A DNA stretch of 53,521 bases from Hyphomicrobiales bacterium. Lineage in GTDB: Bacteria > Pseudomonadota > Alphaproteobacteria > Rhizobiales > Methyloligellaceae. The first letter of the stretch is position 1. Every line of letters begins with the position of its first letter. Shown here one piece after another: positions 37,248 through 47,453 of this stretch. A model generated the notes under the pieces. The model saw only the letters and a program-made list of their open reading frames with translations, had not been told where the DNA came from and ran no database searches. The position numbers and the translations under genes are program-made. The stretch spans positions 1-53,521 of the forward strand of contig JANQLP010000147.1 of NCBI GenBank assembly GCA_028280515.1, given 5' to 3'.

Positions 37248-37844
37248 ATGGCAAAGAAGGACGATCGCAAGGGCAAGGAGCAGGGGACGCTGGCGCCGGA
37301 GGATGAGGACCTGTGGCAGCGTGTCGCCCGGTCCGCCAAGCCGCTGACGAAAGGCAAGAACCGGGCAGTCCGGATGCCGGAACCGTCGGCGCCAAGAAAC
37401 GATCCGTCCGGTCGCGCAAGTGACGAGATTGCGCGGAAACAAAACGCGCCGCGTTCCGTGCCACCTCCGACGCCGCCAAAGGCACCGTCGCTCGGGACCA
37501 TCGAAAAGCGCGAGATCCGCGGGCTTGCCGGCGGGCGCGTCAACGTGGATGCGCGGATCGATCTGCACGGCGCCCGGCAACTCGAAGCCCACCGTATGCT
37601 CAAGGCGTTTCTGGCGCGCGCGCAGGAACGGGGCCATCGCTATGTGCTTGTCATCACCGGAAAAGGGGGTGCGCGAAGCGACGACCCGCACGCGCTCGGG
37701 CGCGGTGTGCTGAACCGGGAGGTCCCGCGCTGGCTGTCGGAGCCGGACTTCCGGCAATGGGTCGTAAGTTTCACGCCGGCGCACCGACGCCACGGCGGCG
37801 AGGGCGCGCTCTATGTCCGGATCAGGCGGCGCAAACCGGCCTAA
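37248..37844 (+). CDS. Smr/MutS2 C-terminal domain protein
   Basis: 198 residues from the ATG at 37248, which has AGGAG 9 bases upstream; the frame extends far into mltA but that part is not protein-like. The N-terminal half is Lys/Pro-rich and likely disordered. The Smr domain (about 105-198) has DARIDLHGARQLEAHRML, the GHRYVLVITGKG loop and GGEGALYVRIRR. Smr domains bind or nick nucleic acids; the cellular role of this stand-alone type is not settled. The end overlaps the convergent barrel gene by 4 bases. Confidence 0.93.
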   Translation: MAKKDDRKGKEQGTLAPEDEDLWQRVARSAKPLTKGKNRAVRMPEPSAPRNDPSGRASDEIARKQNAPRSVPPPTPPKAPSLGTIEKREIRGLAGGRVNVDARIDLHGARQLEAHRMLKAFLARAQERGHRYVLVITGKGGARSDDPHALGRGVLNREVPRWLSEPDFRQWVVSFTPAHRRHGGEGALYVRIRRRKPA

Positions 37845-38869
37845 AATTCATAACGCATGGACGCGATGAGTTCCGAAATGTCGACATTCTGAATACGGAT
37901 GCCGTCGATTGCGGCGTTGGACCTGGCGTAGTTGTATCCGAGGTTGGCGGACATACCGCGCGCAATATCGTAACGCAGGCCGAGCGACGCGCTCTTCTCG
38001 GTGTCACCGTCGATCTCCCCCCAATGTCCTTCCGCAGACACCGTCAGCCGGCGCACCTTGTAATGCGCTCCGGCGGACACATAGTAGCGGTTACCGTCGG
38101 CGGTGGCGCTGTCGAGATGCTCATAGCCCAGCCCGAGATCGACGGCGAAACTGCCATACTCGACCTGTGTGACGAACCCGGCGGCGAAGGTGTCGAATAC
38201 GGTCGTGTTGTCCAGCGACAGGAATTCCGAGTTCGTCAGCCGGCCCGTGAAACGGATGTCCACATATTTGTTGGGGCGCTCGTAGGTGATGCCGAAATCC
38301 GAATTACCGTCTTCATCGATCGCCGCTTCCAACGTGTACGCGGAGAGCCGCAGGTGATACGCGACGCCGAGATCATCCTCAAGCAGCGTGCCGAGCACAT
38401 CGTCGAATTCGAGGTCCGCATTACCCGTGCCGCGCCAGCGGCGGGTCGCCTCGCGGACGGACTCGTTCACTTCCCCGCCGGACAGCCGGCCCCATATGCT
38501 GCTCCCATAGACCGCCCAGCGGTCTTCATATTCGTCGTCCTCAATCCGGTCATAGTCGCCGAGATAGGTCGCCCCGATGGTGACGGCATTGGGAAGCTGG
38601 CGCTCGATCGTGCCCTGGAACAGGGTCCTCGGATAGACGCCATTGTCGTCATCGGTGAAATCGTGAACCAGCGGCACATCGACGAGCTGGTTGTAGGTGG
38701 CGGTGAAGCCGAAGATCCGAAACGCGAGCGGTTCCTCGAAGAACGACAGGCTGTCCGGGTTGAGGCCCGGCCCTTGTGCCTGAGCGGGTCCGGTCGAAAG
38801 TGCAGACAGCGTCAGCCCTCCAAGGAGTACGGCCAGCACGTGAAGAGTGTTCCGAGGTCCGCTCATCAT
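37841..38869 (-). CDS. Secreted beta-barrel-like outer-membrane protein, unknown function
   Basis: 342 residues with a clean signal peptide (hydrophobic 8-25, cleavage after AQAQ near 32). The mature protein is a run of alternating amphipathic strands with many Tyr/Asp/Gly turns (for example TIGATYLGDYDRIEDDEYED) and ends in Phe (SMRYEF), the C-terminal signature of BAM-inserted barrels. I do not recognise a specific porin family. The start overlaps the stop of the haloperoxidase-like gene by 4 bases, so the two are one unit and the barrel may serve that enzyme. Confidence 0.75.
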   Translation of the reverse strand: MMSGPRNTLHVLAVLLGGLTLSALSTGPAQAQGPGLNPDSLSFFEEPLAFRIFGFTATYNQLVDVPLVHDFTDDDNGVYPRTLFQGTIERQLPNAVTIGATYLGDYDRIEDDEYEDRWAVYGSSIWGRLSGGEVNESVREATRRWRGTGNADLEFDDVLGTLLEDDLGVAYHLRLSAYTLEAAIDEDGNSDFGITYERPNKYVDIRFTGRLTNSEFLSLDNTTVFDTFAAGFVTQVEYGSFAVDLGLGYEHLDSATADGNRYYVSAGAHYKVRRLTVSAEGHWGEIDGDTEKSASLGLRYDIARGMSANLGYNYARSNAAIDGIRIQNVDISELIASMRYEF

Positions 38870-40254
38870 ACGCGTCTCCGGAACTGTGTGCGAAATACGT
38901 AATCGGCGATGCCGCGGCCCGCGCGCAGGGCGTAGATGTTGTCCGCCATCCAGTGCACGCCGCCATAAATGCGGCTCATGCCGTTCTCATCGGCCGCCTG
39001 GCTCAAGCTCCGCCAGTGCCGTGTCACGCCGGAAAGCTGATCCGGCCAGATGACCGTGTCGGCGGCTTTCTTGGAGAAGGCGACTTTGTCGCGTCCGATG
39101 ATGTTGGCGACCATCTTCGTCGCCGCCGCGCCGAAGGCGGAATGGCCCGAGGTGTAGGCCGGGAACGGCGGTGTCGGAATGAGCGATTTCCAGCTGCGCT
39201 GCTCGGCGACGCGGGGGTCGGGATTGTGGAACTTCAGCGCGCGGTACCGGATCGCCGTCTCGGGCCGGATGATGTCGTAGGTGTATTTGGAATTCCACGT
39301 GGTGATGCCCGCGTCCGCCACCGCGACGCTGGTGAGTGCCAGGGCACGCGCCTGGTCGACCAATTGCATCGGCAGATGCTGATAGAGCTGCATCGCGATG
39401 ATCATGAAATGGCCCGGCGGGGTCACACCCCACGGCCCGTCTTCCCAGTAGAACGCGATCTGCGTCTGATCTGCTGTGCGAATATGGCTGTCGGAGGCGC
39501 CAAGCTCCTTGACCTGCACATACTCACGGGCGAACTCGGGGCTTGTCGGATCGGGGAAATCCGGCGCCTGAAACTGTTCCGCGGACCGGACGGCCCATGG
39601 TTTCACATGGCCGAAACCCGGCAGGAGGCCGCGATGGTAAGTCTCGCGGAAGGCCGGTTCGGTGGCGCCGGAATCGAACATCGGTGCGGTTGGCCGCCAG
39701 CGCAGCGCGTCATGGCGGCGCGGGTAGCGCCCGAGGTAAAAGTTCACCTTGCTCGGCTCGGCGCCATCGTTGGTCCGCAGCCGCACCACAAACCTGCCGA
39801 CCCTGCGCCCCCAGTCCCGACCGAGTGTTTTGGCTTCTCCCTCCGGGAAGTGCTTCAGGAAGGCCATCCGGTCGAACAGCATCGGCTGCTGAAAGTGTTC
39901 GGCAAATGCGGTGGCCGCCGCGACGCCATATGCCACGTTCGGGTCGGCCCCGGCCGGCGCGTCGGGTATGGCGTAGCCGCTCTCGTAGCGTCGTTCGATG
40001 CCGTTCACGGCAAGAAATCCGGCGACGTGGCCCATGGCCAGCGCGCGCGAGGCCAGCGGCGGCGGAACGAGCTGGTCGCGCAAAGCCTGAAGGGCCACGT
40101 CCGTCCAGTGAAACGCGGTGCTCACATTGGCCGGCGTGATTACGTCTGTCAGATAAGACTTCTGACTGCCATATGATCCCGCGCATCCGCTCAACGCGCC
40201 GGCCAGGGCGGCGGACGAGCTGGTTGCGAGAAACTGGCGGCGTGAGACTGTCAC
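38866..40254 (-). CDS. Vanadium-dependent haloperoxidase / PAP2-superfamily lipoprotein
   Basis: 462 residues. The N-terminus combines a twin-arginine signal (SRRQFLATSS) with a lipobox (LSGC), so it looks Tat-exported and lipid-anchored. The vanadate/phosphate pocket is complete: K-x6-RP in KYTYDIIRP (about 320), PAYTSGHSAFG (about 370; Thr replaces Pro of PSGH) and SRIYGGVHWMAD (SRx5Hx3D, about 424). Related proteins are haloperoxidases or acid phosphatases; which activity applies is undecided. It overlaps the barrel gene by 4 bases. Probably an accessory insertion between the smr and hslU blocks. Confidence 0.85.
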   Translation of the reverse strand: MTVSRRQFLATSSSAALAGALSGCAGSYGSQKSYLTDVITPANVSTAFHWTDVALQALRDQLVPPPLASRALAMGHVAGFLAVNGIERRYESGYAIPDAPAGADPNVAYGVAAATAFAEHFQQPMLFDRMAFLKHFPEGEAKTLGRDWGRRVGRFVVRLRTNDGAEPSKVNFYLGRYPRRHDALRWRPTAPMFDSGATEPAFRETYHRGLLPGFGHVKPWAVRSAEQFQAPDFPDPTSPEFAREYVQVKELGASDSHIRTADQTQIAFYWEDGPWGVTPPGHFMIIAMQLYQHLPMQLVDQARALALTSVAVADAGITTWNSKYTYDIIRPETAIRYRALKFHNPDPRVAEQRSWKSLIPTPPFPAYTSGHSAFGAAATKMVANIIGRDKVAFSKKAADTVIWPDQLSGVTRHWRSLSQAADENGMSRIYGGVHWMADNIYALRAGRGIADYVFRTQFRRRV

Positions 40255-40457
40255 GGCGGTGCCCCCCGGTCACCGTATCCGCATGCATGCAAACAATCAG
40301 TCTACGGACTATAGGGTGTCCACCCGCCAATTGGAAACGCGGCGACGCGGTCCGGTGTCATTCCGCCGCGTGACTGTGTCGGCAGGGCAACACCTCGCCG
40401 GAGGCAATCGGAGGCAGGCCATCTTGAGACGGGAGTCCGAGACCCGGGCTGGGGACC

Positions 40458-41765
40458 TTAGAGGATGAATTTCGACAGATCGGCGTTCTTCGCGAGATCG
40501 CCGATATTGTCGCGGACGTGCTTCTCGTCGATGAGGATTTTCTCGCCGCCGTGGTCGGTTGCGTCGAAACTGATCTCGTCGAGGATTTTCTCCATGACCG
40601 TCATCAGGCGGCGCGCGCCGATATTCTCGACGTTGGAATTCACCTCCACGGCGATATCGGCGATCGCATCGACCCCGTCGTCGGTGAATTCAAGCTCGAC
40701 GCCCTCCGTCTTCATCAGCGCGACATACTGCTTGATGAGGCTGGCGCGCGGCTCGGTCAGAATGCGCTTGAAATCGTCCTTGGTCAGGGCGCGCAGCTCG
40801 ACACGGATCGGCAGCCGGCCTTGGAGCTCGGGCAACAGGTCCGCCGGTTTGGCCACATGAAACGCGCCTGAAGCGATGAACAGGACATGATCGGTCTTCA
40901 CCGGACCGTACTTGGTCGAAACGGTCGTTCCTTCGATCAACGGCAGCAGGTCGCGCTGCACGCCTTCGCGTGACACGTCGCCACCCAGCCGTTCCTCGCG
41001 CGCGCAGATCTTGTCGATCTCGTCGAGGAACACGATGCCGTTGTTCTCGACAACCGAGACCGCTTCCTGAACGATCATGTCGTCGTCGATCAGCTTGTCG
41101 GACTCCTCGGCAATCAGAATCTCGTAGCTGTCCTTGACGCTGACCCGGCGCGGCTTGGTGCGCTGTCCGAAGGCCTTGCCCATAATGTCGCCGATATTGA
41201 TCATCCCGACCTGACTGCCGGGCATGCCGGGAATGTCGATCGTCGGCATGCCGCCGCCGGTGTCGGCGACCTGAACCTCGATTTCCTTGTCGTCGAGATC
41301 GCCGTCGCGCAGTTTGGTGCGAAACGCCTCACGCGTTCCCTTCTGCGCGTTTTCCCCGACCAGCGCATCGAGCACGCGTTCCTCGGCCATCAGATGCGCC
41401 TTGGCCGAGACCTCCTTGCGCTTGTCTTCGCGTACGAGGCTGATCGAAGCCTCCATGAGATCGCGGATGATCTGCTCCACATCGCGGCCGACATAGCCCA
41501 CCTCGGTGAACTTGGTCGCCTCGACCTTGATGAAGGGTGCGTTGGCGAGCTTGGCGAGGCGGCGTGAAATCTCCGTCTTGCCGACGCCGGTGGGCCCGAT
41601 CATCAGAATGTTCTTCGGCAGAACTTCCTCGCGCAATTCGCCTTCAAGTTGCTGACGCCGCCAGCGGTTGCGCAGCGCAATGGCGACCGCGCGCTTGGCC
41701 GCCTTCTGGCCGATGATGTAGCGGTCGAGTTCGGAAACGATTTCGCGGGGGGAAAAGTTGGTCAT
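40458..41765 (-). CDS. hslU: ATP-dependent protease ATPase subunit HslU
   Basis: 435 residues. Typical start [18 protein letters not shown], Walker [16 protein letters not shown] near residues 53-67, an I-domain (about 110-240), Walker [13 protein letters not shown], and the C-terminal SKFIL tail that docks into HslV. The hexameric unfoldase feeds HslV. It follows hslV by 54 bases. The 203 bases between its stop and the haloperoxidase start show no gene. Confidence 0.98.
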   Translation of the reverse strand: MTNFSPREIVSELDRYIIGQKAAKRAVAIALRNRWRRQQLEGELREEVLPKNILMIGPTGVGKTEISRRLAKLANAPFIKVEATKFTEVGYVGRDVEQIIRDLMEASISLVREDKRKEVSAKAHLMAEERVLDALVGENAQKGTREAFRTKLRDGDLDDKEIEVQVADTGGGMPTIDIPGMPGSQVGMINIGDIMGKAFGQRTKPRRVSVKDSYEILIAEESDKLIDDDMIVQEAVSVVENNGIVFLDEIDKICAREERLGGDVSREGVQRDLLPLIEGTTVSTKYGPVKTDHVLFIASGAFHVAKPADLLPELQGRLPIRVELRALTKDDFKRILTEPRASLIKQYVALMKTEGVELEFTDDGVDAIADIAVEVNSNVENIGARRLMTVMEKILDEISFDATDHGGEKILIDEKHVRDNIGDLAKNADLSKFIL

Positions 41766-41819
41766 ATTCAGGTGTTTTCTAAATCACTAATGCTGTTGAG
41801 CCGGGGGACGCGCCTTGGA

Positions 41820-42383
41820 TTATGCGTCCGTATCCAGGCTCTCGACCACGAGCTGGTCGTTGGTAAATACGCAGATCTCGGCGGCAACGGCCATAGCTTT
41901 TCGGGCGATGTCTTCAGCGCTCATGTCGGTATCGATCAAAGCGCGCGCGGCGGCAAGTGCGTAATTGCCGCCGGAACCGATGCCCATAAGGCCGCCTTCA
42001 GGCTCGAGCACGTCGCCGGTGCCGGTGAGCACGAGCGATTCGGACTTGTCGGCAACGATCATCATGGCCTCGAGCCGCCGCAAGTAACGGTCGGTCCGCC
42101 AGTCCTTCGCCAGTTCGACACAGGCGCGTTTGAGCTGGTCGGGAAAGCGCTCGAGCTTGTTTTCAAGCCGCTCGAACAAGGTAAACGCGTCCGCCGTCGC
42201 CCCGGCAAAGCCGCCGATGACGCCGCCGTCGCCCAGCGCGCGCACCTTGTGTGCGTTCGCCTTGATAACCGTATTGCCAAGGCTCACCTGGCCGTCGCCG
42301 GCCACAACGACCTTGCCGCCCTTGCGGACGGTCATAATCGTCGTGCCATGCCAGAGAGACTCTGAAGTTCCGGAACTGTTCAT
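41820..42383 (-). CDS. hslV: ATP-dependent protease subunit HslV
   Basis: 187 residues from the ATG at 42383; an ATG at 42392 and a GTG at 42401 are in frame, but a promoter-like pair of elements ends at about 42405, favouring a later start. The propeptide [13 protein letters not shown] precedes the catalytic N-terminal Thr of [20 protein letters not shown], the family signature. Later [13 protein letters not shown] is also typical. The double hexamer is the peptidase core of HslUV. Divergent from hisB, about 200 bases apart. Confidence 0.95.
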   Translation of the reverse strand: MNSSGTSESLWHGTTIMTVRKGGKVVVAGDGQVSLGNTVIKANAHKVRALGDGGVIGGFAGATADAFTLFERLENKLERFPDQLKRACVELAKDWRTDRYLRRLEAMMIVADKSESLVLTGTGDVLEPEGGLMGIGSGGNYALAAARALIDTDMSAEDIARKAMAVAAEICVFTNDQLVVESLDTDA

Positions 42384-42404
42384 GTTCTGCATACCGTTCA
42401 CGCC

Positions 42405-42433
42405 ATATCGGCATCTTCACATGCCAAGTCAAG
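42405..42433 (-). promoter_or_regulatory. Promoter-like elements of hslVU
   Basis: Read on the minus strand, CTTGAC (42433-42428) is followed after 16 bases by CCGATAT (42411-42405). This resembles the alphaproteobacterial RpoH heat-shock arrangement CTTG-N17/18-CYTATNT with one or two mismatches, and also a TTGAC-type housekeeping promoter. Heat-shock control of hslVU is well known; use of these bases is inferred. Confidence 0.3.
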
Positions 42434-42583
42434 GGTTACGGCCTTTGGCGCAATTTATGGTGAACGGCGCTACACCAGTAGGCAACCATGGTTTGCGCCG
42501 ATTGTGGCGCTTGGCGGCGAGAGGTGCTACACCGGCGCCCCTACACAACGACGCGCCCCACACGTCAGGGATTGAGCATATCC

Positions 42584-43177
42584 ATGCGCAACGCGAGCCT
42601 CAAACGCAAGACCAACGAAACCGACATATCGGTCACTGTCGATGTTGACGGCACCGGCCAGGCGGACATCGAGACGGGCATCGGTTTTCTCGACCATATG
42701 CTGGAGCAGGTCGCGCGCCATTCCCTCATGGATATCTCCTTGAAAGCCAGGGGAGATTTGCATGTGGACCAGCACCACACAACCGAGGATTCCGGCATTG
42801 CGCTGGGTCAGGCGCTGACGAAGGCGCTCGGCGACAAAAAGGGCATCACGCGGTATGCCTCGGTTTTGCTGCCGATGGACGAGGCCCTGACCCGTGTCGC
42901 GCTGGACATTTCGGGACGGCCGTTTCTGGTGTGGAAGGTCGAACTCACGCGTCCCAAGATCGGCGATATGGACACCGAACTGTTTCGCGAGTGGTTTCAG
43001 GCGTTTGCGCAGAACGCCGGGCTGACGCTCCATGTCGAGTGCCTCTATGGTGACAACAACCACCATATGATCGAGTCCTGCTACAAGGGGCTCGCACGTG
43101 CGCTCCGCATGGCGCTGTCCATCGATCCGCAGCAGGCGGACAGAGTTCCGTCCACGAAGGGAACGCTGAACGGCTGA
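42584..43177 (+). CDS. hisB: Imidazoleglycerol-phosphate dehydratase
   Basis: 197 residues from the ATG at 42584, the family-typical [17 protein letters not shown] start. The duplicated metal-binding fold shows [14 protein letters not shown] and [18 protein letters not shown], the two HHxxE manganese sites. It is monofunctional, lacking the phosphatase half of E. coli HisB. It dehydrates imidazole-glycerol phosphate. First gene of the his cluster hisB-(DUF2628)-hisH-hisA-hisF-hisE. Confidence 0.97.
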   Translation: MRNASLKRKTNETDISVTVDVDGTGQADIETGIGFLDHMLEQVARHSLMDISLKARGDLHVDQHHTTEDSGIALGQALTKALGDKKGITRYASVLLPMDEALTRVALDISGRPFLVWKVELTRPKIGDMDTELFREWFQAFAQNAGLTLHVECLYGDNNHHMIESCYKGLARALRMALSIDPQQADRVPSTKGTLNG

Positions 43178-43218
43178 CGCGCCGGTTCAAACAGCGGCGA
43201 AACGTAAGGACTTCGCAC

Positions 43219-43743
43219 GTGATCACCTACACGGTTTATGAACGCGCCGACGGGGAAAGCAATGTCGCACTGCGGGCGGACTCCATCGTTTTCGTCAAGG
43301 AGGGGTTCGCGTGGCTGGCTCTGTTCGTTCCCATGCTGTGGATGTTGTTCTACCGGATGTGGCTCGTCCTGCTGGCCTTCGTGATCATCATGCTGGTCGT
43401 GCAGGCGGCGGCGACCGCGGCCGGCTTTGGCGAAATGCTTGCCGGCTGGATTACGCTCGGCGCGAGCCTTCTGTTTGCCTTCCACGCCAACGATCTGCGG
43501 CGCTGGACGCTGGCCCGGAAAGGCTACGCCTTTGCGGGACTGGTAACCGGGCGCAATCGCGAGGAGTGCGAGACGCGGTTTTTCGACGGCTGGCTTGCCA
43601 CACAGGAAGCGGACCACGTGCCGCCGGCGCCCGGACCTGGTGAACCACAGAAAATCGTGACGCCTCAACCCCCGGCGCCCCCTCGGCAGAAGGGGACACG
43701 AGACGATGACGTCATCGGGCTTTTCCCCGAGCCGAACACCTAG
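43219..43743 (+). CDS. DUF2628-type membrane protein inside the his cluster
   Basis: 174 residues, GTG start at 43219. A short soluble N-terminus (VYERADGESNVALRADSIVFVKEG) is followed by hydrophobic segments at about 31-50, 52-70 and 76-92. The soluble tail includes the family's KGYAFAGLVTGRNREECETRFF. The last 45 residues are Pro-rich and end in DDDVIGLFPEPNT. Proteins of this kind sit between hisB and hisH in many alphaproteobacteria; function is unknown and no histidine-pathway role is evident. Gaps of 41 and 12 bases to its neighbours suggest cotranscription. Confidence 0.85.
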   Translation: MITYTVYERADGESNVALRADSIVFVKEGFAWLALFVPMLWMLFYRMWLVLLAFVIIMLVVQAAATAAGFGEMLAGWITLGASLLFAFHANDLRRWTLARKGYAFAGLVTGRNREECETRFFDGWLATQEADHVPPAPGPGEPQKIVTPQPPAPPRQKGTRDDDVIGLFPEPNT

Positions 43744-43755
43744 AAGCGTATTCCC

Positions 43756-44406
43756 ATGTCCGTTGCGATCATCAATTACGGGTCCGGCAACCTTCATTCC
43801 GCCGCAAAGGCGTTCGAGCGCATGAACGCGGAGACTGGCGCCGGGCAGACCATATCCGTGACGTCGGATCCGGACGAGGTGGCGCGGTCGGACCGGGTCG
43901 TGCTGCCGGGTGTCGGGGCGTTTGCGGATTGCCGGTCCGGCCTGCTTGCCGTCGACGGCATGATGGCGGCGCTTAAGGACGCAGTCAGGACCAAAGGCCG
44001 CCCGTTTCTGGGTATTTGCGTCGGCATGCAGCTCATGGCCGAAACCGGCCTCGAACACGGCGAATGGCCGGGTTTCGGCTGGATTGGCGGTGAGGTTCGC
44101 GCCATCACCCCCGCCGACAAGAGCCTCAAGATCCCGCATATGGGGTGGAACACGCTGAACGTTGTCAATCCGCATCCGCTTCTCTCCGGCGTCGAAACCG
44201 GCGAGAACGGTCTGCATGCCTACTTCGTGCACTCCTACCATCTGCATGCGACCGGTCGGGAGGATGTGGTTGCGGAGACGGACTATGGCGGTCCGGTCAC
44301 GGCAATGGTGGCGCGAGACAATCTGGCAGGCACCCAGTTTCATCCCGAAAAGAGCCAGACGCTCGGACTGAAACTGATTGGCAACTTCCTGAAATGGTCG
44401 CCGTGA
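43756..44406 (+). CDS. hisH: Imidazole glycerol phosphate synthase, glutaminase subunit
   Basis: 216 residues, class I glutamine amidotransferase. [18 protein letters not shown] at the start, nucleophile Cys in [11 protein letters not shown] (about residue 88), and the His/Glu pair in [10 protein letters not shown] near 195 complete the triad. It supplies ammonia to HisF. The gap to hisA is 121 bases and contains a direct repeat GGGCCGGTT/GGGGCCGGTTT (44419-44439) but no gene. Confidence 0.97.
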   Translation: MSVAIINYGSGNLHSAAKAFERMNAETGAGQTISVTSDPDEVARSDRVVLPGVGAFADCRSGLLAVDGMMAALKDAVRTKGRPFLGICVGMQLMAETGLEHGEWPGFGWIGGEVRAITPADKSLKIPHMGWNTLNVVNPHPLLSGVETGENGLHAYFVHSYHLHATGREDVVAETDYGGPVTAMVARDNLAGTQFHPEKSQTLGLKLIGNFLKWSP

Positions 44407-44527
44407 GCATGCATATCGGGCCGGTTGGGGCCGGTTTGTGGCTATTTCCGGTCAAAGCCGATTCCGTGTAAGGTGCGCGCGCCAATGCCGATCCCATTGA
44501 TTTTCATCGCAGAAGGGCCCGTCTGAC

Positions 44528-45256
44528 ATGCCAGTTCTCTATCCGGCAATCGACCTGAAGGACGGACAGTGCGTCCGTCTGATCAAGGGAGAAATGGATG
44601 CGGCGACCGTCTTCAACGATGATCCCGCGGAACAGGCGCGAAAATTTGAAAGCCAGGGCTTCACCCACCTGCACATCGTCGATCTGAACGGTGCATTCGA
44701 GGGCAAACCGGTCAACGGCGCGGCGGTGGATGCTGTTCTCGGGGCCGTCTCGATCCCCGTCCAGCTTGGCGGCGGCATTCGCGACATGGCGACCATCGAA
44801 GGCTGGCTGGAGAAAGGCGTGTCGCAGGTGATCCTCGGCACCGTCGCGGTCACCAATCCGGAGTTGGTGCGCGAAGCCTGTACCGCGTTCCCAGGCCGGA
44901 TCGCCGTCGGCATCGACGCGCGCGACGGCATGGTCGCCATCGAGGGCTGGGCCGAGACAAGCGGCACCTCGGCGCTGGACATCGCCGCGATGTTCGAGTT
45001 CGCCGGTGTTTCGAAGATCATTCACACCGACATCGATCGTGACGGTGTGCTCAAAGGGCTCAACCTGGAAGCGTCGGCGCAAATGGCGCGTGCGGTGTCC
45101 ATTCCGGTCGTCGCCTCCGGCGGCCTCGCGTCCATTGAGGATGTGCGCAATCTGCTCAAACCCGAATACGCCATACTCGACGGCGCCATTGCCGGGCGCG
45201 CCCTGTATGACGGACGTCTCAACCCGACAGAAGCACTGACGCTTCTTGCCGCGTAG
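44528..45256 (+). CDS. hisA: Phosphoribosylformimino-5-aminoimidazole carboxamide ribotide isomerase
   Basis: 242 residues, TIM barrel. [18 protein letters not shown] carries the catalytic Asp9, and the second-half [15 protein letters not shown] the other (about 131). Phosphate-binding ends are QLGGGIRD and [12 protein letters not shown]. It catalyses the Amadori rearrangement of ProFAR to PRFAR. hisF follows after 11 bases. Confidence 0.97.
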   Translation: MPVLYPAIDLKDGQCVRLIKGEMDAATVFNDDPAEQARKFESQGFTHLHIVDLNGAFEGKPVNGAAVDAVLGAVSIPVQLGGGIRDMATIEGWLEKGVSQVILGTVAVTNPELVREACTAFPGRIAVGIDARDGMVAIEGWAETSGTSALDIAAMFEFAGVSKIIHTDIDRDGVLKGLNLEASAQMARAVSIPVVASGGLASIEDVRNLLKPEYAILDGAIAGRALYDGRLNPTEALTLLAA

Positions 45257-45267
45257 CACGAGGGCAC

Positions 45268-46044
45268 ATGCTCAAGACCCGTGTCATCCCCTGTCTCGAC
45301 GTCAAGGACGGACGCGTCGTCAAAGGCGTGAACTTTGTCGATCTGCGCGACGCCGGCGATCCGGTGGAGGCCTCGGCCGCCTACGATGCGGCGGGAGCGG
45401 ACGAGCTGTGCTTTCTCGACATCACGGCGAGCCATGAAGACCGCGACGTGATCTTCGACGTGGTGGAACGGACCGCCGAACGGTGTTTCATGCCGCTTAC
45501 GGTTGGCGGTGGCGTGCGGACGGTGGACGATGTTCGGAAACTGCTCGAGGCAGGGGCCGACAAGGTGTCGATCATGACGGCGGCCGTGAAGAACCGGCAG
45601 TTCGTCAAGGAAGCCTCGGAGAAATTCGGGGCGCAGTGCATCGTCGTCGCCATTGACGCCAAGCGGGTATCGGCGCCGGGGGAGCCCGCCAGATGGGAGA
45701 TATTCACCCATGGCGGTCGCGAACCGACCGGCATCGACGCGGTCGAGTACGCAAAAGAGGTGGTCGCGCTCGGCGCCGGGGAAATCCTGCTGACCTCCAT
45801 GGACCGCGACGGAACCAAGGAGGGCTTCGATCTTGAGCTCACCCGGGCTATCGCCGACGCGGTTCCGGTGCCTGTGATCGCGTCGGGCGGCGTCGGCACG
45901 CTCGATCACCTGGTCGAAGGCGTCCGTGACGGGCATGCGAGTGCCGTGCTCGCGGCATCCATTTTCCACTTCGGTGAATACACCATCGGTGAAGCCAAAC
46001 GGCACATGGCGGCGGGCGGCGTGGCCGTGCGTCTCGATACGTGA
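45268..46044 (+). CDS. hisF: Imidazole glycerol phosphate synthase, cyclase subunit
   Basis: 258 residues, TIM barrel paralogue of His[19 protein letters not shown] with Asp11, [26 protein letters not shown] with the second catalytic Asp, and the C-terminal [16 protein letters not shown] are intact. With HisH it forms imidazole-glycerol phosphate and AICAR from PRFAR and ammonia. hisE follows after 58 bases. Confidence 0.98.
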   Translation: MLKTRVIPCLDVKDGRVVKGVNFVDLRDAGDPVEASAAYDAAGADELCFLDITASHEDRDVIFDVVERTAERCFMPLTVGGGVRTVDDVRKLLEAGADKVSIMTAAVKNRQFVKEASEKFGAQCIVVAIDAKRVSAPGEPARWEIFTHGGREPTGIDAVEYAKEVVALGAGEILLTSMDRDGTKEGFDLELTRAIADAVPVPVIASGGVGTLDHLVEGVRDGHASAVLAASIFHFGEYTIGEAKRHMAAGGVAVRLDT

Positions 46045-46102
46045 ATAACCTTACACCTTTCTGCCACTACCCGAATGCGGTTCGAGGGTGTATGACCCCC
46101 CC

Positions 46103-46438
46103 ATGACAGAACCAAAGCCAGATGTTCTGCAAGGACTTGCCGCGACCATCCACGCCCGGGCGTCGGCCAGCGCGGATCAATCCTACACACGTACGCTGCT
46201 CGATGGCGGTGCGAAAAAATGCGCAAAGAAGCTCGCCGAAGAAGCGGCGGAAACGGTGATCGCTGCCGTTTCGCAGGATGAAAAAGCGCTGACGGCGGAG
46301 GCCGCGGACCTGCTGTATCACCTCCTTGTCCTGCTCGAGGCCCGTGGCGTGCCGTTCAACGCCGTTCTGGCGGAACTTGAACGGCGCACGGGCTCGTCGG
46401 GGCTGGAGGAAAAGGCCGCCCGCAAAACGGGTGCGTGA
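46103..46438 (+). CDS. hisE: Phosphoribosyl-ATP pyrophosphatase
   Basis: 111 residues from the ATG at 46103 (a GTG at 46088 is in frame, but GAGGG overlaps it). The all-alpha MazG-like fold shows [20 protein letters not shown] and [18 protein letters not shown], the conserved acidic Mg-binding helices. It hydrolyses PR-ATP to PR-AMP in histidine synthesis. hisI, hisG and hisD are not in this window. Confidence 0.95.
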   Translation: MTEPKPDVLQGLAATIHARASASADQSYTRTLLDGGAKKCAKKLAEEAAETVIAAVSQDEKALTAEAADLLYHLLVLLEARGVPFNAVLAELERRTGSSGLEEKAARKTGA

Positions 46439-46464
46439 AAGCCATGCCGGATGACGGAGCGATT

Positions 46465-47415
46465 ATGCACGACCGTCAGGACAGACTGAGTCCCTACCAG
46501 ACGTTCTCCCGGGCCGAGTGGGCGGCATTGCGCGCCGACACGCCGATGACGCTCACCGAGGAGGATGTGGACCAGCTCTCCGGTCTGACCGAACGTGTTT
46601 CGGTTGACGAGGTGCGCGAGGTTTACCTGCCGCTGTCCCGTCTGCTCAACCTCTATGTCGCCGCCGCGCAGACCCTGCACAAGGCAACATCTTTGTTCCT
46701 CGGCCACAACGACGGAAAGATGCCGTTCATCATCGGCCTCGCCGGTTCCGTGGCCGTCGGCAAGAGCACAACGGGGCGCGTGCTGCAGGCCTTGCTCGCC
46801 CGATGGCCCAACCACCCCAGGGTCGATCTGATCGGTACCGACGGGTTTCTCAGACCGAACGCGGAGCTGGAACGGCGCGGTCTGATGAACCGCAAGGGTT
46901 TCCCGAAGAGCTATGATCAGGCCCATCTGTTGAGCTTCATGGCGGACGTGAAGGCGGGCAAGCGAAATGTCGTGGCGCCGGTCTATTCGCACTTTCACTA
47001 TGACGTTCTGCCGGGCGAGACCAACATCATCGACCGGCCCGACATTCTGATCGTCGACGGGCTGAACGTCCTGCAGCCGGCGCGCCTGCCGAAGGACGGC
47101 GAGGCCATCCCATTCGTGTCGGACTATTTCGATTTCTCGATCTATCTCGATGCCGACGCGGACCTTGTGGGGCGCTGGTATGTGGAACGTTTCATGCGCC
47201 TGCGCCAGACCGCGTTCCGGGACCCCGGGGCCTATTTCCACCGCTATTCAAAGCTCTCCGACAAGGACGCGGAAAAGACCGCCTGGCGCATCTGGCGGGA
47301 GATCAATCTCAAGAACCTCAAGCAGAACATCCTGCCGACCCGGCAACGTGCGGATCTGATCCTGCACAAGACGGAAGGACATGTCGTCGACGAGGTGGCG
47401 CTGAGAAAGCTCTGA
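46465..47415 (+). CDS. coaA: Type I pantothenate kinase
   Basis: 316 residues from the ATG at 46465, which has GGAG 6 bases upstream and gives exactly the E. coli CoaA length; GTG 46435 and ATG 46444 are alternatives, the first overlapping his[16 protein letters not shown] opens the protein, Walker [18 protein letters not shown] lies near 89-105, and [10 protein letters not shown] and [15 protein letters not shown] are family segments. It phosphorylates pantothenate, the first committed CoA step. Convergent with the tetR gene, 38 bases apart. Confidence 0.96.
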   Translation: MHDRQDRLSPYQTFSRAEWAALRADTPMTLTEEDVDQLSGLTERVSVDEVREVYLPLSRLLNLYVAAAQTLHKATSLFLGHNDGKMPFIIGLAGSVAVGKSTTGRVLQALLARWPNHPRVDLIGTDGFLRPNAELERRGLMNRKGFPKSYDQAHLLSFMADVKAGKRNVVAPVYSHFHYDVLPGETNIIDRPDILIVDGLNVLQPARLPKDGEAIPFVSDYFDFSIYLDADADLVGRWYVERFMRLRQTAFRDPGAYFHRYSKLSDKDAEKTAWRIWREINLKNLKQNILPTRQRADLILHKTEGHVVDEVALRKL

Positions 47416-47453
47416 GACCGCGCTGGCATCGCGTCCCATGACGAGACGGCCGG

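Noticed and set aside
38776-40176. 466-codon frame opposite the haloperoxidase-like gene
   Set aside because: The minus-strand protein has Tat, lipobox and all vanadate-pocket motifs; the plus frame has none.
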